A DNA stretch of 33,397 bases from JBGPGW01 sp041484095 (GTDB lineage Bacteria > Pseudomonadota > Alphaproteobacteria > CADEGL01): contig JBGPGW010000004.1 in NCBI GenBank assembly GCA_041484095.1, positions 1 to 33,397 on the forward strand, read 5' to 3'. The notes under the pieces were generated by a model. It was given only the letters and a program-made list of their open reading frames with translations. It was not told the origin of the DNA and ran no database searches. Shown in pieces: positions 24,201-32,743 of this stretch. A program made the position numbers and the translations under genes. How positions within the stretch are numbered: the stretch's first letter is position 1; each line of letters begins with the position of its first letter.

Positions 24201-25138
24201 TCGCGGAATGGTTGCCGGCGGGTAAGGACCTCCTGGAATTCGGCCCAGCTGGTTTCGTCGCCATCGAGATTGGCGATCTCATCGAACGTTTTTCCAAGTG
24301 TAGTCGCGGACGCAAGGCCAATGCGCTCGAGATAGCCTTGTGAGAAATAAGTGAAACGAAGGCGTGTGTCCGTTTCCCAAAGCCAATCCGATGCCGAAGC
24401 CGCAAAGTCGCGGAAGCGCTGCTCACTGTTGCGTAATCGTTCATCCGCTGACTGGCGATCGTCGAGCAAGCGTTGCGCTCGGCGTATGCCGCGGAACAGT
24501 AGAAACACGAGAATGCCGCCGCTCACCAGAATGCCGATGAAAAAGCCTACCAACTCGGCGTAAACTTGTTGGGCGCGGTGTTGGCGGGTGGCGTTGGCCG
24601 CCTCGTCGATCCGAAGCGCTTGGGCCGACAACTCGTGTAGCGGCTGAGCGAGGCGCGTGGCCTGATCGGTCAGGCGTGCGATGGCCGCCTGGTCATGCTT
24701 GCTGAGGGAGACTAATGCCACGTCGAGGCGGTCGATCCTGTCGGCGATCGTTTCGGTGATGGCCGCAAAGTCGGGGACAGCCTGCAATGTCTCTGATGAT
24801 GGATTCCCGCGGAGAACGTCGAGTTGATCGTGCAGGACATGGAGGCGTTTGGCCAAATCCTCGCGGGACATCGAACGTTCATTATCCGCGAAAGCACGGA
24901 GCTCATCGAGGAAGAGATAAAGCTCGATCTCGGTTCGCGATGCGGTCCACACCACGCTCGCGGTGTTGGCATTCTCCTGCGTGCGCCGATCCGACAGCAT
25001 CAGTGCGACGCTGAAGAGGATGCTTACCGCGAAGACAATTGCGGCGGCGCCGAGTGCTCCATAGTTGCGGAAACGGGAGAGTGCGCTCACCGGCGCCTCG
25101 TTGGGCCGTAGGTAGCGGGACGTTGCATGCACGGCCAT
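21221..25138 (-). CDS. Hybrid sensor histidine kinase: PAS, HisKA, HATPase, two receivers, HPt
   Basis: This encodes 1305 residues. Membrane span about 26-47, a helical periplasmic sensor to about 190, and span about 193-215 come first. Three PAS-like domains follow (about 237-355, 365-482, 490-605). HisKA has His635 in 'MSHEIRTP'. The ATPase domain has 'NLTGNAVKFT', 'DTGIGIA' and 'GTGLGLAIS' (about 740-850). Receiver 1 (about 872-990) has Asp926; receiver 2 (about 1023-1145) has Asp1073 in 'LMDVSMPEMDG'. The HPt domain (about 1190-1290) has His1237 in 'EAHALKSSSGTFGA'. All phosphotransfer residues are intact, so it can run a His-Asp-His relay to a separate response regulator. No such regulator is nearby. 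Confidence 0.95.
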   Translation of the reverse strand: MAVHATSRYLRPNEAPVSALSRFRNYGALGAAAIVFAVSILFSVALMLSDRRTQENANTASVVWTASRTEIELYLFLDELRAFADNERSMSREDLAKRLHVLHDQLDVLRGNPSSETLQAVPDFAAITETIADRIDRLDVALVSLSKHDQAAIARLTDQATRLAQPLHELSAQALRIDEAANATRQHRAQQVYAELVGFFIGILVSGGILVFLLFRGIRRAQRLLDDRQSADERLRNSEQRFRDFAASASDWLWETDTRLRFTYFSQGYLERIGLASATTLGKTFDEIANLDGDETSWAEFQEVLTRRQPFREVRFQLPVGAGTARTIKMNGVPVVDPNGTFTGYRGTGTDITDQIEAEQEADRVRTLLSEAVESLGEGFIICDPSDRIVLINNNFRKLYPKSGDTTRVGAQFEDVVRDVIRRGEVVVPPGQEEAWIRDRLDQHHNPRGPLEQRLADGRWVQVNEQMLANGWHIGTRVDITQLKQREEALRREALIWEQISEGVIITDLTGTITNWNPAAESVFGYAAAEMLGRTPDLLYGARQADGQTASILKSVRRDGRWAGQIHFTRKDNRSGIAETVVVPLRTDDDHLVAAIWVNEDVTERKRYEETLRGAKEQAETANIAKSQFLATMSHEIRTPMNGVLGMLDLLLHTPLSEEQRRYTETARESGEGLLVVIDDILDFSKMEAGKLSIESTDFDLRELVEAVLDLLMRQAQAKGIEISALIDPSVPTRLRGDPGRVRQVILNLTGNAVKFTGNGGVAITVLKMRETDDRVEIRFEIEDTGIGIAKDRQKEIFNEFTQADPSTTRRFGGTGLGLAISKKLVELMKGRIGFTSEAGKGSTFWFAVEFERQPGVATTPDVWDVRIGTRRVLIGDDNVLSGRVLRNRLALRGQIVEHVTERAGVLAALKDAAAAGTPYDLVFIDKLLIAPDLAQFCDDIRRDPALYGTPKLALTSRLVDSDTADTVRSIGFDDHLQKPIHQRSLVNMLRRVFDLPMDGLPSTPLDAEGSHDDALLNLPQRARLLLAEDSAVNQVVAIAMLSKFGYDIDAVENGIQAIEAVKTRAYDLILMDVSMPEMDGLDATRVIRALPGAIARVPIIAMTAHVMENDRDKCLAAGMNDYIAKPVNRTALLETVARWLRPAHSEQETTPAEARPKLQLSGNRKTTTPQNPALSPEIAVASILDATTLKQLEADTSTEILSGLIGTYIGETRERLRRMNDAALARDLEALGREAHALKSSSGTFGAFRLQALSHAIEMACREARTNDVMALLRSVHATSTEAVAALRAHAPVAHAADAMQSRT

Positions 25139-25514
25139 GCGTCCTTACGCGGTTGCATTCGCCCGTGCGCCTGCCGACATGAATGGCTTCGTAGATTCGA
25201 CACTGTCTTCCGGATGTCCCACCATTCACATGTCGTTTCCGACCGTTCGCGCGGGTGAACCGAAAGGGCGAACGCCCTTCAGATCATCTAGGCAGGTAGG
25301 CAATATTCATGCCAGATCAATCAGTTAGATTTGATGCAACGGTGGACGCCGATCCTCGACCATTCATACGGGATAAGCCGGACGCCGCGGCTTTTCAACC
25401 ATCACATTCACGCAACGAACAATTTAGGCGCCGCGTCTGAGGTCGCGCGGCCCCAGGCCGGGAGTGCCGCTTGCAAACTGCGACGCAAATCCTGCAGGGA
25501 CCCATCAGGACCCA
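25139..25514. other. 376-bp gap between the hybrid kinase and the dehydrogenase
   Basis: No gene is supported. On the minus strand it lies between the dehydrogenase stop and the kinase start. It contains AAGGGCG-AA-CGCCCTT (25264-25279) and AAGCCG-N7-CGGCTT (25375-25393), either of which could be a weak terminator, and AT-richer sequence at about 25300-25345 that may hold the kinase promoter. Confidence 0.5.
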
Positions 25515-25517
25515 TCA
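25498..25517. repeat. Tandem 10-bp repeat reaching the dehydrogenase stop codon
   Basis: GGACCCATCA occurs twice in a row at 25498-25507 and 25508-25517, the second copy ending in the stop codon of the minus-strand dehydrogenase gene. This looks like a small slippage duplication and has no clear function. Confidence 0.8.
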
Positions 25518-26609
25518 GCGGATGAGCGATCCCACCCGGCTGAGGCTGCGGGGCAATGGGCCGGACGGTCGACTGGGTAGCCCCATGATTGACGATTCGA
25601 CTTTGGCAGGACCCTGCTCATCCATCATTGCGCAAGGTGATCGCCGCCAGCGAAGCCCATGCTGGGCCCCGAGGTCGAAGGCCGCAGGTTCTGCGACACC
25701 CTCATCGATCGCTTCGAGAACGGGCAGAAAAACCGAGGCCGTCAATCGGTCGGCGATCACCGCATCGGCGGCGGTATCGGCGGGCGGTGCGTTACCGAGC
25801 GTCCATGCCAAGTCAGCTTCGCCCATGCGGATGAGCCCATCGGCCGGCACGTAGAACGGTCCAAGCCGGCTGAGCGTGCGTGCCGCGTTGAGACAAATGC
25901 GCGCTTTGCTCAAATTCATCACGCTCAACACACCGAGCTGCGCGCCGAACGTCGCGCGGGAGATAGCGTCCACCCGCTCGGGCGATGCGCCCTCGTCGAC
26001 GAGGCGGACGGCTTCGTTAGCACAAGGAACGAAAAACCGATTAACCGCGAATCCGTAACTGTCGCGGCAGGACAGGGCCTCCTTGCCGAGCCGCTGGGCG
26101 AGGGCAAGCGCCGCGGAAATCGTCCCTGTGTCCGTCGCGCGGCCGCGTACAACTTCGAGAAGTCGATTGACCTGAGCCGGCACGAAGAAGTGGAGGCCAA
26201 GGAACCGTTCGGGACGTCTCACGAAACGCGCGAGATCATCGACCCGGAAGGAGCTGGTGTTCGTCGCCAGGATCGCTGTCGGCGCCACGATGGACGATAG
26301 ACGCTCGAACTCCGCCCGTTTCACGTCAAAATCCTCGAAGATAGCCTCGATGACGAGATCTGCCGAGGCAAGCGCTTCGGCATCCGCGTCGCCTTTGAGA
26401 CGGCGGCATGCATTGGCAACGTCGTCAGCGGCGAGCCGGCCTTTTGTCACGGCTCGCGTCCATTGCTCGACCGTTCCATCCAGTGCGCGTGTGACAACGT
26501 CTGCGCTGCGGTCGATCATCGTAACCTCAAAACCGCCGAGGGCGGCGCACTGCGCAATGCCAGCGCCCATCGTGCCTGAGCCCAGCACGCCGATCGTCTG
26601 AATTGTCAT
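25515..26609 (-). CDS. 3-hydroxyacyl-CoA dehydrogenase
   Basis: This encodes 364 residues from the ATG at 26609 with AAGGAA upstream; the frame's earlier start overlaps the sensor kinase and is unlikely. It oxidises (S)-3-hydroxyacyl-CoA with NAD in beta-oxidation or related pathways. The Rossmann 'GVLGSGTMGAGIAQ' is at 8-20. 'IEAIFED' follows, then 'LATNTSSF' with the catalytic Ser, 'FLGLHFFVPA' with His140, and Glu152 in 'LLEVVRG'. The second domain has 'DSYGFAVNRFFVPCANEAVRLVDEG'. About 40 residues after the usual second C-terminal repeat are Pro/Ser/Arg-rich and look unconserved, so the end may be an extension. It sits between two sensor kinases, 55 bases after the seven-PAS kinase, so they may share a transcript. 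Confidence 0.9.
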   Translation of the reverse strand: MTIQTIGVLGSGTMGAGIAQCAALGGFEVTMIDRSADVVTRALDGTVEQWTRAVTKGRLAADDVANACRRLKGDADAEALASADLVIEAIFEDFDVKRAEFERLSSIVAPTAILATNTSSFRVDDLARFVRRPERFLGLHFFVPAQVNRLLEVVRGRATDTGTISAALALAQRLGKEALSCRDSYGFAVNRFFVPCANEAVRLVDEGASPERVDAISRATFGAQLGVLSVMNLSKARICLNAARTLSRLGPFYVPADGLIRMGEADLAWTLGNAPPADTAADAVIADRLTASVFLPVLEAIDEGVAEPAAFDLGAQHGLRWRRSPCAMMDEQGPAKVESSIMGLPSRPSGPLPRSLSRVGSLIR

Positions 26610-26664
26610 GGCGCCGTGTTCCTTTGCGTGGTGGAGGCGCGCCTCGAACGGAGGCGCTTGCGCT

Positions 26665-29600
26665 TCAGCTGGTCGCGGCCGCGCGTATTGGCACCGGTTC
26701 GGTCGTGATGACGCGGGTTGCCGGCAGGCGCACCGTGACACGCGTTCCTACGCCTTTGGTACTCTCGATCGCGAATCGACCACCGTGGAGCTCGACAAGC
26801 GACTTGGTGAGGGGAAGGCCGAGGCCGGTACCCTGATGCTTGCGGCTGAGCGCGCTGTCGACCTGACCGAATGGCCGCATGACCTTGGGGATATCCTCCG
26901 GTGCGATGCCAATACCGGTATCGGTAATGTTGATAACGAATTCGCCATCCATCTCCACGCCAGCCTCGAGCAAGACGAGCCCATCTGCCGGTGTGAACTT
27001 GATTGCGTTGGTCAGTAGGTTGAGCAGTATCTGCTTCATCAATCGTTCATCGGCGCGAACCGAGGGCAGCGGATCCTGCAGGCGGAGTTCGAGTGAAATC
27101 CGGCCCGCTTCGGATCGTGCCTTGACGAGGTGTGTCGACGATTTGATGACGTCTTCGATGTCGAGAATTTCCTCGGATAGTTCAATCTTACCGGCTTCTG
27201 CTTTCGAGACATCGAGAATGTCATTGATGAGGTTGAGCAGGTGTAAGCCGCTGTCGTGAATATCGCCTGCATACTCCCGATAGCTTGGATTGCCGAGCGG
27301 TCCGAACAACTGCTCCCTCATGATCTCGGCGAAGCCGAGAATGGCATTGAGCGGCGTGCGGAGCTCATGGCTCATATTCGCGAGGAACTCGCTCTTCGTG
27401 CGATTGGCGCTCTCGGCCGCCTCCTTGGCTGTGCGCAGCATCTCTTCGGCTTCTTTACGATCGGTGATATCGATCGATGAGCCGAGATAGCCGACGAACG
27501 TGCCATCGGATTCGAAGCGCGGCATGGCCGTGCTGTAGACCCAGCGGTATATACCGTCCGCGCGCCTGAGGCGGTATTCGCTGGAATAGGCCTGATGGTC
27601 CGCAAGGGCCCGACTGTACGTCAAGCTCATTCGATCCCTGTCTTCGGGATGAACCAGGTCGCGCCAACCCTTGCCGAAATATTCTCTCATGCCGAGTCCG
27701 GTGAACTCGAGACAGCGCTGGTTGGCGAAGATGGTGGCGCCGGCATCATCGGTCATCCAGGTCATGACGGGGGCGCTCTCGACCATGAGGCGCACGCGCT
27801 CATCCGCCATGCGGCGCGCCGCGTCGGATTGAACCCGCTCCGTGACATCGGTGATGGAAAGGACCAGCCCGTGACCTGGCACATAGACGTACTGCCGCTC
27901 GACGGTGTGCGCGCCGATCATGAGCATGTCGGTCTTCTGCACCATGTCATCGCCGAATTTGGCGAGCCGTTCGGCGACGAGCTTGTCGGGGTCGCCCGGG
28001 CCAAGGTCGCCGCGAGCGATTCGGAACCGAAAGACGGCCTCAAGTGAGGTCCCGACCGTAATCAATCCGTCGGGATAGCCCATGAGTTCGATGTAGCGGT
28101 GGTTGTAAGCGAATACGTGCAAATCCGGGCCGAACATGCAGACGCCCTGCGGCATGCTTTCGACGAGGAGCTCGAGCTGCTCGGTGCGAGTCTCGAGCGC
28201 CGTCTGGTGTTCTTTGAGGTCCGTGATGTCCCACGAGGATCCGGTCAATCCTGCGAATGCGCCGTTCACGTCGTAGCGGGGCACGGCCGAGCTGCGAATC
28301 CACCGATACTCACCGTCCGCACGGCGCAGCCGATATTCGTAGGCATAGGCATGCTGGCTTTCGATGGCCGCACGATAGATGCCGTGGATGAGTTCACGAT
28401 CGTCGGGATGGATGCCCTCCATCCAACGATCGCCCAGGTCGTTTTCGAGCGCGGCGCCTCGAAAATCGAGCCAAGACGCATTGTAGTACGTCGACCGGCC
28501 GCTTGCGTCCGTCAACCACATCATGATCGGCGCATTGTCCGCGACCGCCCGCTGGCGATCTTCATGGATGCGGCGCGCGTTCTCGGCTTCGCGTCGCGTG
28601 GTGACGTCGCTCACGGTGTTCACGGCGCCGAGGCCGGGCACGGTGCGAACGGTCAGCTCGATCGTACGGCCGCTCGGCAAGCGCGTGTCATCGGTATGGG
28701 TCGTGCCCAAGCTGCTCACCATTCCGCGGCGTGCAACGTGCTGGTCGACGTCACCGGGGCCGTAGTCGCCCCGCTCGGCGCGGAAGCGAATCACCGCGTC
28801 GATCGAGTCCCCGACTTCGATAAGGTCCGGCGGCAGCTCGAGCAATTCGACAAATTGGCGGTTGAACGCGATAATCCGGCGCTGCTCGTCGCGAAGACAC
28901 ACGCCTTGATGGAGGCTGTCGACCAGTAGCTCCAGCTGCTCCAAGTGGGTCCGGAGCGCATCGTGCTGGACCTTGAGTTCGGTCACATCCCAGGATGTCC
29001 CGGTGATGCCGGCGAATTGGCCGTTACTCCCAGAGCGCGGTACGCCCGTGCTGTAGATATGACGATACACCCCATCGGCGCGCCTCAGCCGATACTCGAC
29101 CGTGTAGGCACGGCGGGCGCGAAGGGCCTCGAGAAAAGCAGTGCGTGCCCGGTTCCGATCCTCGGGATGGATGTGATCGCGCCACCATTCGCCGGGCTCG
29201 TTCTCCGAGTGGCCGAGGAAGGCAAGCAGCGGACGGCTGTAGAACGTCGTTTCGCCATCGACATTAGCCATCCACATCATGACCGAAGCCTGATCGGCCA
29301 TCGCGCGGAACTCGCCCTCCTGTCGGCGCCGTGCTGCCTCGACCGCATGCTGTTCGGTTACGTCGGCGACGATATTCACAACACCGATGCCGGCCACCGA
29401 CCGCAATCTTAGTTCAATGATGCGGCCGCTCGGCAATTGCGCGGGAAGTACGTCAGCCGTTCCTCTACGATTGTGCTCCAGTCGCGTGGCCACCTGTGCG
29501 TCGATATTGCCGGGTCCATAATCGCCGCGCTCCGCACGGAAGCGAACGATTCGCTCCATCGGTACGCCGATATCGACGAGGCCGATTGGAAATTCGAAGA

Positions 29601-30435
29601 GCTCATGGTAGCGCCGGTTGAAGGCAACGACTCGCAGCGCATGGTCATAAAGACATACGCCGTGCGGCAGGCTTTCAAACAGAAGCTCCAGTTGTTCCGA
29701 ATGGGTCCTGAGTTCCTGTTCTTGTGTCTTGATTGCTGTGATGTCCGTCGCCGAACCCGTGAAGCCGATAAACTCGCCGCTCGGTGCGAAGCGGGGCACG
29801 CTGGTGCTGAATAGCCACCGGTACTCGCCATCGGTTCGTCTCAAGCGATATTCGGCGGTATATGCGTGCTGGCAGAGAATGGCGTCCCGATAGATCGCCT
29901 CAAATGGCGTGCGGTCATCCGGATGGATCAACTCTTTCCATTGATCGCCTCCGGCATTCTCGATGGTGGCGTCACAGAACGTTCGTAAGGCCCGGTTGTA
30001 GAACGTTGCCTGTCCCTGGGAACCGGTCATCCACATCATCACGGCAGCATTATCCGCCATCGTGCGGAAGCGGACATCAGCCGTGTCGCCGCCGGCCGAA
30101 GCGTGTCGCTGCATCGCCGTACCGGCCGTGGTGATGGCGAAGCCGGCGCGTGTCGGTTGGCGTTCGACCTTCGTCGATCGTCCGTCGATCAAGGTGTACG
30201 CCGCAGGCGAATCATCAGCGAAATGCTTCTGACGACGTGCGGCGAACACGAGCGCGCCGAGCATGCCTAAGGCACCCAGCGTGAGCGTCAGGTCTACCCA
30301 TTCGAAGGCGGAAATGCGACGTGAGCCGACCCAACTTGCGACGCGCAATCCGGTCGCTAGGGACAACAACCCCGCAGCAGTTGCGATGATCCACCGCGAC
30401 CGCCCAAGCGCTTCATAAAATTGATGAAATTGCAT
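26665..30435 (-). CDS. Sensor histidine kinase with seven tandem PAS domains
   Basis: This encodes 1256 residues. Two short membrane segments lie at about 15-33 and 50-66, so most of it is cytoplasmic. Three repeated units follow, each a PAS_3-type domain plus a PAS_7-type domain: about 122-236 and 243-360, 376-488 and 494-612, 627-740 and 748-866. An eighth position is missing, since only a lone PAS (about 880-993) comes last. Units repeat phrases such as 'HPDDR', 'AYxxEYRLRRxDGxYRW' and 'FRAERGDYGPG'. HisKA has His1023 in 'MSHELRTPLN'; the ATPase domain has 'NLLTNAIKFT', 'DTGIGIA' and 'GTGLGLPL'. There is no receiver or DNA-binding domain. The ligand is unknown. Confidence 0.95.
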   Translation of the reverse strand: MQFHQFYEALGRSRWIIATAAGLLSLATGLRVASWVGSRRISAFEWVDLTLTLGALGMLGALVFAARRQKHFADDSPAAYTLIDGRSTKVERQPTRAGFAITTAGTAMQRHASAGGDTADVRFRTMADNAAVMMWMTGSQGQATFYNRALRTFCDATIENAGGDQWKELIHPDDRTPFEAIYRDAILCQHAYTAEYRLRRTDGEYRWLFSTSVPRFAPSGEFIGFTGSATDITAIKTQEQELRTHSEQLELLFESLPHGVCLYDHALRVVAFNRRYHELFEFPIGLVDIGVPMERIVRFRAERGDYGPGNIDAQVATRLEHNRRGTADVLPAQLPSGRIIELRLRSVAGIGVVNIVADVTEQHAVEAARRRQEGEFRAMADQASVMMWMANVDGETTFYSRPLLAFLGHSENEPGEWWRDHIHPEDRNRARTAFLEALRARRAYTVEYRLRRADGVYRHIYSTGVPRSGSNGQFAGITGTSWDVTELKVQHDALRTHLEQLELLVDSLHQGVCLRDEQRRIIAFNRQFVELLELPPDLIEVGDSIDAVIRFRAERGDYGPGDVDQHVARRGMVSSLGTTHTDDTRLPSGRTIELTVRTVPGLGAVNTVSDVTTRREAENARRIHEDRQRAVADNAPIMMWLTDASGRSTYYNASWLDFRGAALENDLGDRWMEGIHPDDRELIHGIYRAAIESQHAYAYEYRLRRADGEYRWIRSSAVPRYDVNGAFAGLTGSSWDITDLKEHQTALETRTEQLELLVESMPQGVCMFGPDLHVFAYNHRYIELMGYPDGLITVGTSLEAVFRFRIARGDLGPGDPDKLVAERLAKFGDDMVQKTDMLMIGAHTVERQYVYVPGHGLVLSITDVTERVQSDAARRMADERVRLMVESAPVMTWMTDDAGATIFANQRCLEFTGLGMREYFGKGWRDLVHPEDRDRMSLTYSRALADHQAYSSEYRLRRADGIYRWVYSTAMPRFESDGTFVGYLGSSIDITDRKEAEEMLRTAKEAAESANRTKSEFLANMSHELRTPLNAILGFAEIMREQLFGPLGNPSYREYAGDIHDSGLHLLNLINDILDVSKAEAGKIELSEEILDIEDVIKSSTHLVKARSEAGRISLELRLQDPLPSVRADERLMKQILLNLLTNAIKFTPADGLVLLEAGVEMDGEFVINITDTGIGIAPEDIPKVMRPFGQVDSALSRKHQGTGLGLPLTKSLVELHGGRFAIESTKGVGTRVTVRLPATRVITTEPVPIRAAATS

Positions 30436-30522
30436 GGGCTTCGACGCACCACAGTAGACCGGGGTCCAACAGTTGGTGATACGCGCGTCACGTAAAGAAG
30501 GGGTAAAGTTGGCGTCAATTGG

Positions 30523-30544
30523 CGGGCCGTTTGGCGTCGGCCCG
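30523..30544 (-). terminator. Weak hairpin downstream of apt
   Basis: A 7-bp stem (CGGGCCG at 30523-30529, complement at 30538-30544) with an eight-base loop lies just after the apt stop on the minus strand. No T-run follows, so it may only partly stop transcription before the seven-PAS kinase, 120 bases downstream of apt. Confidence 0.3.
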
Positions 30545-30555
30545 GAAAGGACTCG

Positions 30556-31071
30556 TTAACGGTCGTATTGGAGCAGCGCGCTGGCGGGGATATCGAGCTT
30601 CGCTCGCCCTCCCAAGAACGTCAGTTCGATGATGAAACCTGCCGCCCTCACGTCAGCGCCGACATTGCGGCAGAGATTGATCGCTGCCGCCATCGTTCCG
30701 CCCGTGGCAAGCAGGTCATCGAGGATCACCACCCTCTGTCCGGGGCGGATCGAGTCTGTCTGGATCTCGATCGTGTCCGTGCCGTATTCGAGGGAGTAGC
30801 GGTAGGGAACCGTCTTGCCCGGCAATTTGCCTTTCTTGCGTACCATGGCGAAGCCGCAGCCGATCGTGAGCGCCAAGGGGGCGGCGACCAGGAATCCGCG
30901 CGATTCGATGCCCACGAGCAACTCGGGCTTGTAGGGTAGGACGGCCGCCTTGAGCTGATTGACCGTCTCGCGCCAAGCGTCGGCGTGCGCGAGCAACGGC
31001 GCGATATCGTAGAAGAGGATGCCGGGCTTCGGGAAGTCCGGAATGCCGCGGATATGGTCTTTGAGGTTCAT
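30556..31071 (-). CDS. apt: Adenine phosphoribosyltransferase
   Basis: This encodes 171 residues from the ATG at 31071; the 67-residue upstream extension of the frame is not conserved-looking, and 171 is the normal length. It salvages adenine by joining it to PRPP to make AMP. The N-terminal 'IPDFPKPGILFYDIAPLL' is the family signature. The PRPP-binding loop 'RVVILDDLLATGGTMAA' is at about 114-129, with Asp118 and Asp119. 'LLVGIESRGFLVAAPLA' precedes it. The protein is cytoplasmic and dimeric in the family. No other purine gene is next to it. Confidence 0.96.
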   Translation of the reverse strand: MNLKDHIRGIPDFPKPGILFYDIAPLLAHADAWRETVNQLKAAVLPYKPELLVGIESRGFLVAAPLALTIGCGFAMVRKKGKLPGKTVPYRYSLEYGTDTIEIQTDSIRPGQRVVILDDLLATGGTMAAAINLCRNVGADVRAAGFIIELTFLGGRAKLDIPASALLQYDR

Positions 31072-31258
31072 GCGAGGGGGCCGTCGATCGGAGGCAGCGA
31101 GGGGCGGATGATATCGGCCCGACGCTGTCCTCGCAATTCGTCGGCGCCCGACGCAGGAGAGTGCGTCATGAAAACGCCACGAAGCAGGGACAGGCCGATC
31201 CCTGTTCTTGGGAAAAACAGCGCTACGCCATTGCCCTTCTCCTATCGTCATCGGCATG

Positions 31259-31270
31259 GTCTCGCGAGAC
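31259..31270. promoter_or_regulatory. 12-bp palindrome GTCTCGCGAGAC upstream of the aminotransferase
   Basis: A perfect self-complementary site lies 95 bases before the aminotransferase ATG at 31366. Nearby, GATTTGTCC is tandemly repeated at 31301-31318. Either could be a regulator site; no regulator gene is adjacent. Confidence 0.25.
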
Positions 31271-31365
31271 AATGGCGCGGGTGTCCATGGTCGCCGATCT
31301 GATTTGTCCGATTTGTCCCGGCCCGATATGATGGACGCTCAAGACCGCAATGTCCGGAGCGTCCC

Positions 31366-32703
31366 ATGAGCCATGTATTCCACCGTCAGCTGCGCCACAC
31401 CTATCCGACAGCGGTTCGCGGCGAGGGGCCGTATCTCTATGACGGCACGGGCAAACGCTACATCGATGGCTCCGGCGGCGCGGCCGTGTCCTGCCTCGGA
31501 CACAGCCATCCCGCGGTGATCGCCGCGATCAAGGCCCAGCTCGACAAGCTTCCGTATGTCTCGAACAGTTTCTTCACGACAGAGGCGATGGAGGAGCTCG
31601 CCGATGCGCTCATCGCCGATGCGCCCAAGGGTGTCGTGAGCGTCTACTACGTGAACGACGGATCGGAAGGAACCGAAGCTGCGCTCAAGATGGCGCGGCA
31701 ATACTTCCTTGAAATCGGGCAGCCCGCGCGCCATCGCGTGGTCGCTCGCCGGCAGAGCTATCACGGCAACACGCTTGGCGCGCTCTCCGTCGGTGGCAAT
31801 TTTGCGCGTCGCGCGCCTTACCAGCCGATCCTCCTCGACATCACGCGTCACATCGCACCGTGCTACGCCTACCGCGACAAACGCGACGACGAGACGGAAG
31901 AAGCCTATGGCCAGAGAGTGGCGAACGAGCTCGAAACCGCCATCCTCGATCTCGGTCCCGAAACGGTCGCGGCCTTTATTGCCGAACCTGTGGTCGGCGC
32001 CACGGCCGGCGCGCTTCCCGCGGTTCCCGGCTATTTCAAGCGCATTCGCGAGATTTGCGACCGCTACGGCGTGCTGCTCATCCTCGACGAAGTGATGTGC
32101 GGCATGGGTCGGACGGGGACGCTTTATGCCTGCGAACAGGACGGCATCTCACCGGATCTGCTGACGATGGCGAAGGGGCTCGGTGCGGGCTATCAGCCGA
32201 TCGGCGCCGTGCTCGTCGGCGAGAAGGTCGACCGCACATTTCGTGACGGCAGCGGCTATTTCCAGCATGGCCACACCTATATGGGGCACACCGCCGCATG
32301 CGCGGGTGCGCTCGCGGTCCAGCGCGTGATCAAGGAAGAAAATCTGCTCCAGAACGTCCGGCGCCTGGGTGGCCGCCTCGAAGCCACGCTCTCCGATCGT
32401 TTCGGCAATCACCACCACGTCGGTGACATCCGGGGACGCGGCTTGTTCTGGGCGATCGAGCTCGTGAAGGATCGGGCCACCAAGGAGACCTTCGACCCGA
32501 AGCACAAGCTCCACGCGCGCATCAACGACGAGATGATGGCGCGCGGGCTCATCCTCTATCCCATGGGCGGCACGATCGACGGGGTGCGCGGCGATCACAT
32601 CATTCTCGCCCCGCCGTATAACGTGGCGGAGCCGTTGATCGACGAGATCGTGGGTATCCTCGGCGAGTCAGTCGATTCGGCGATCAGGCGTTTACCCGCC
32701 TGA
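31366..32703 (+). CDS. Class III aminotransferase (PLP-dependent)
   Basis: This encodes 445 residues with GGAG eight bases before the ATG. It transfers an amino group, usually from an omega-amine or a beta- or gamma-amino acid, to a keto acid. 'YLYDGTGKRYIDGSGGAAVSCLGHSHP' is the N-terminal signature. 'YYVNDGSEGTEAALKMAR' binds the PLP phosphate. Asp241 in 'LILDEVMCGMGRTG' contacts the pyridine nitrogen. Lys270 in 'LLTMAKGLGAGYQPIGA' forms the Schiff base. Length and motif order match the family. The substrate is not determined by the sequence; taurine, putrescine, beta-alanine or aspartate-like compounds are all known for relatives. A terminator follows at 32717. Confidence 0.92.
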   Translation: MSHVFHRQLRHTYPTAVRGEGPYLYDGTGKRYIDGSGGAAVSCLGHSHPAVIAAIKAQLDKLPYVSNSFFTTEAMEELADALIADAPKGVVSVYYVNDGSEGTEAALKMARQYFLEIGQPARHRVVARRQSYHGNTLGALSVGGNFARRAPYQPILLDITRHIAPCYAYRDKRDDETEEAYGQRVANELETAILDLGPETVAAFIAEPVVGATAGALPAVPGYFKRIREICDRYGVLLILDEVMCGMGRTGTLYACEQDGISPDLLTMAKGLGAGYQPIGAVLVGEKVDRTFRDGSGYFQHGHTYMGHTAACAGALAVQRVIKEENLLQNVRRLGGRLEATLSDRFGNHHHVGDIRGRGLFWAIELVKDRATKETFDPKHKLHARINDEMMARGLILYPMGGTIDGVRGDHIILAPPYNVAEPLIDEIVGILGESVDSAIRRLPA

Positions 32704-32716
32704 TCGCCATCGATCG

Positions 32717-32743
32717 CGGCATCGGATGCCCGATGCCGAGCCG
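32717..32743. terminator. Terminator between convergent aminotransferase and cytochrome c genes
   Basis: A perfect 9-bp stem (CGGCATCGG at 32717-32725, complement at 32730-32738) with an ATGC loop lies in the 40-bp gap. On the plus strand it is followed by AGCCGTTATTT. It probably ends the aminotransferase transcript and may serve the cytochrome gene too. Confidence 0.6.

Noticed and set aside
26639..26657. GCGCCTC-N5-GAGGCGC stem after the seven-PAS kinase as terminator
   Set aside because: The 7-bp stem has no T-run on the minus strand and lies in a 55-bp gap, so read-through is as likely.
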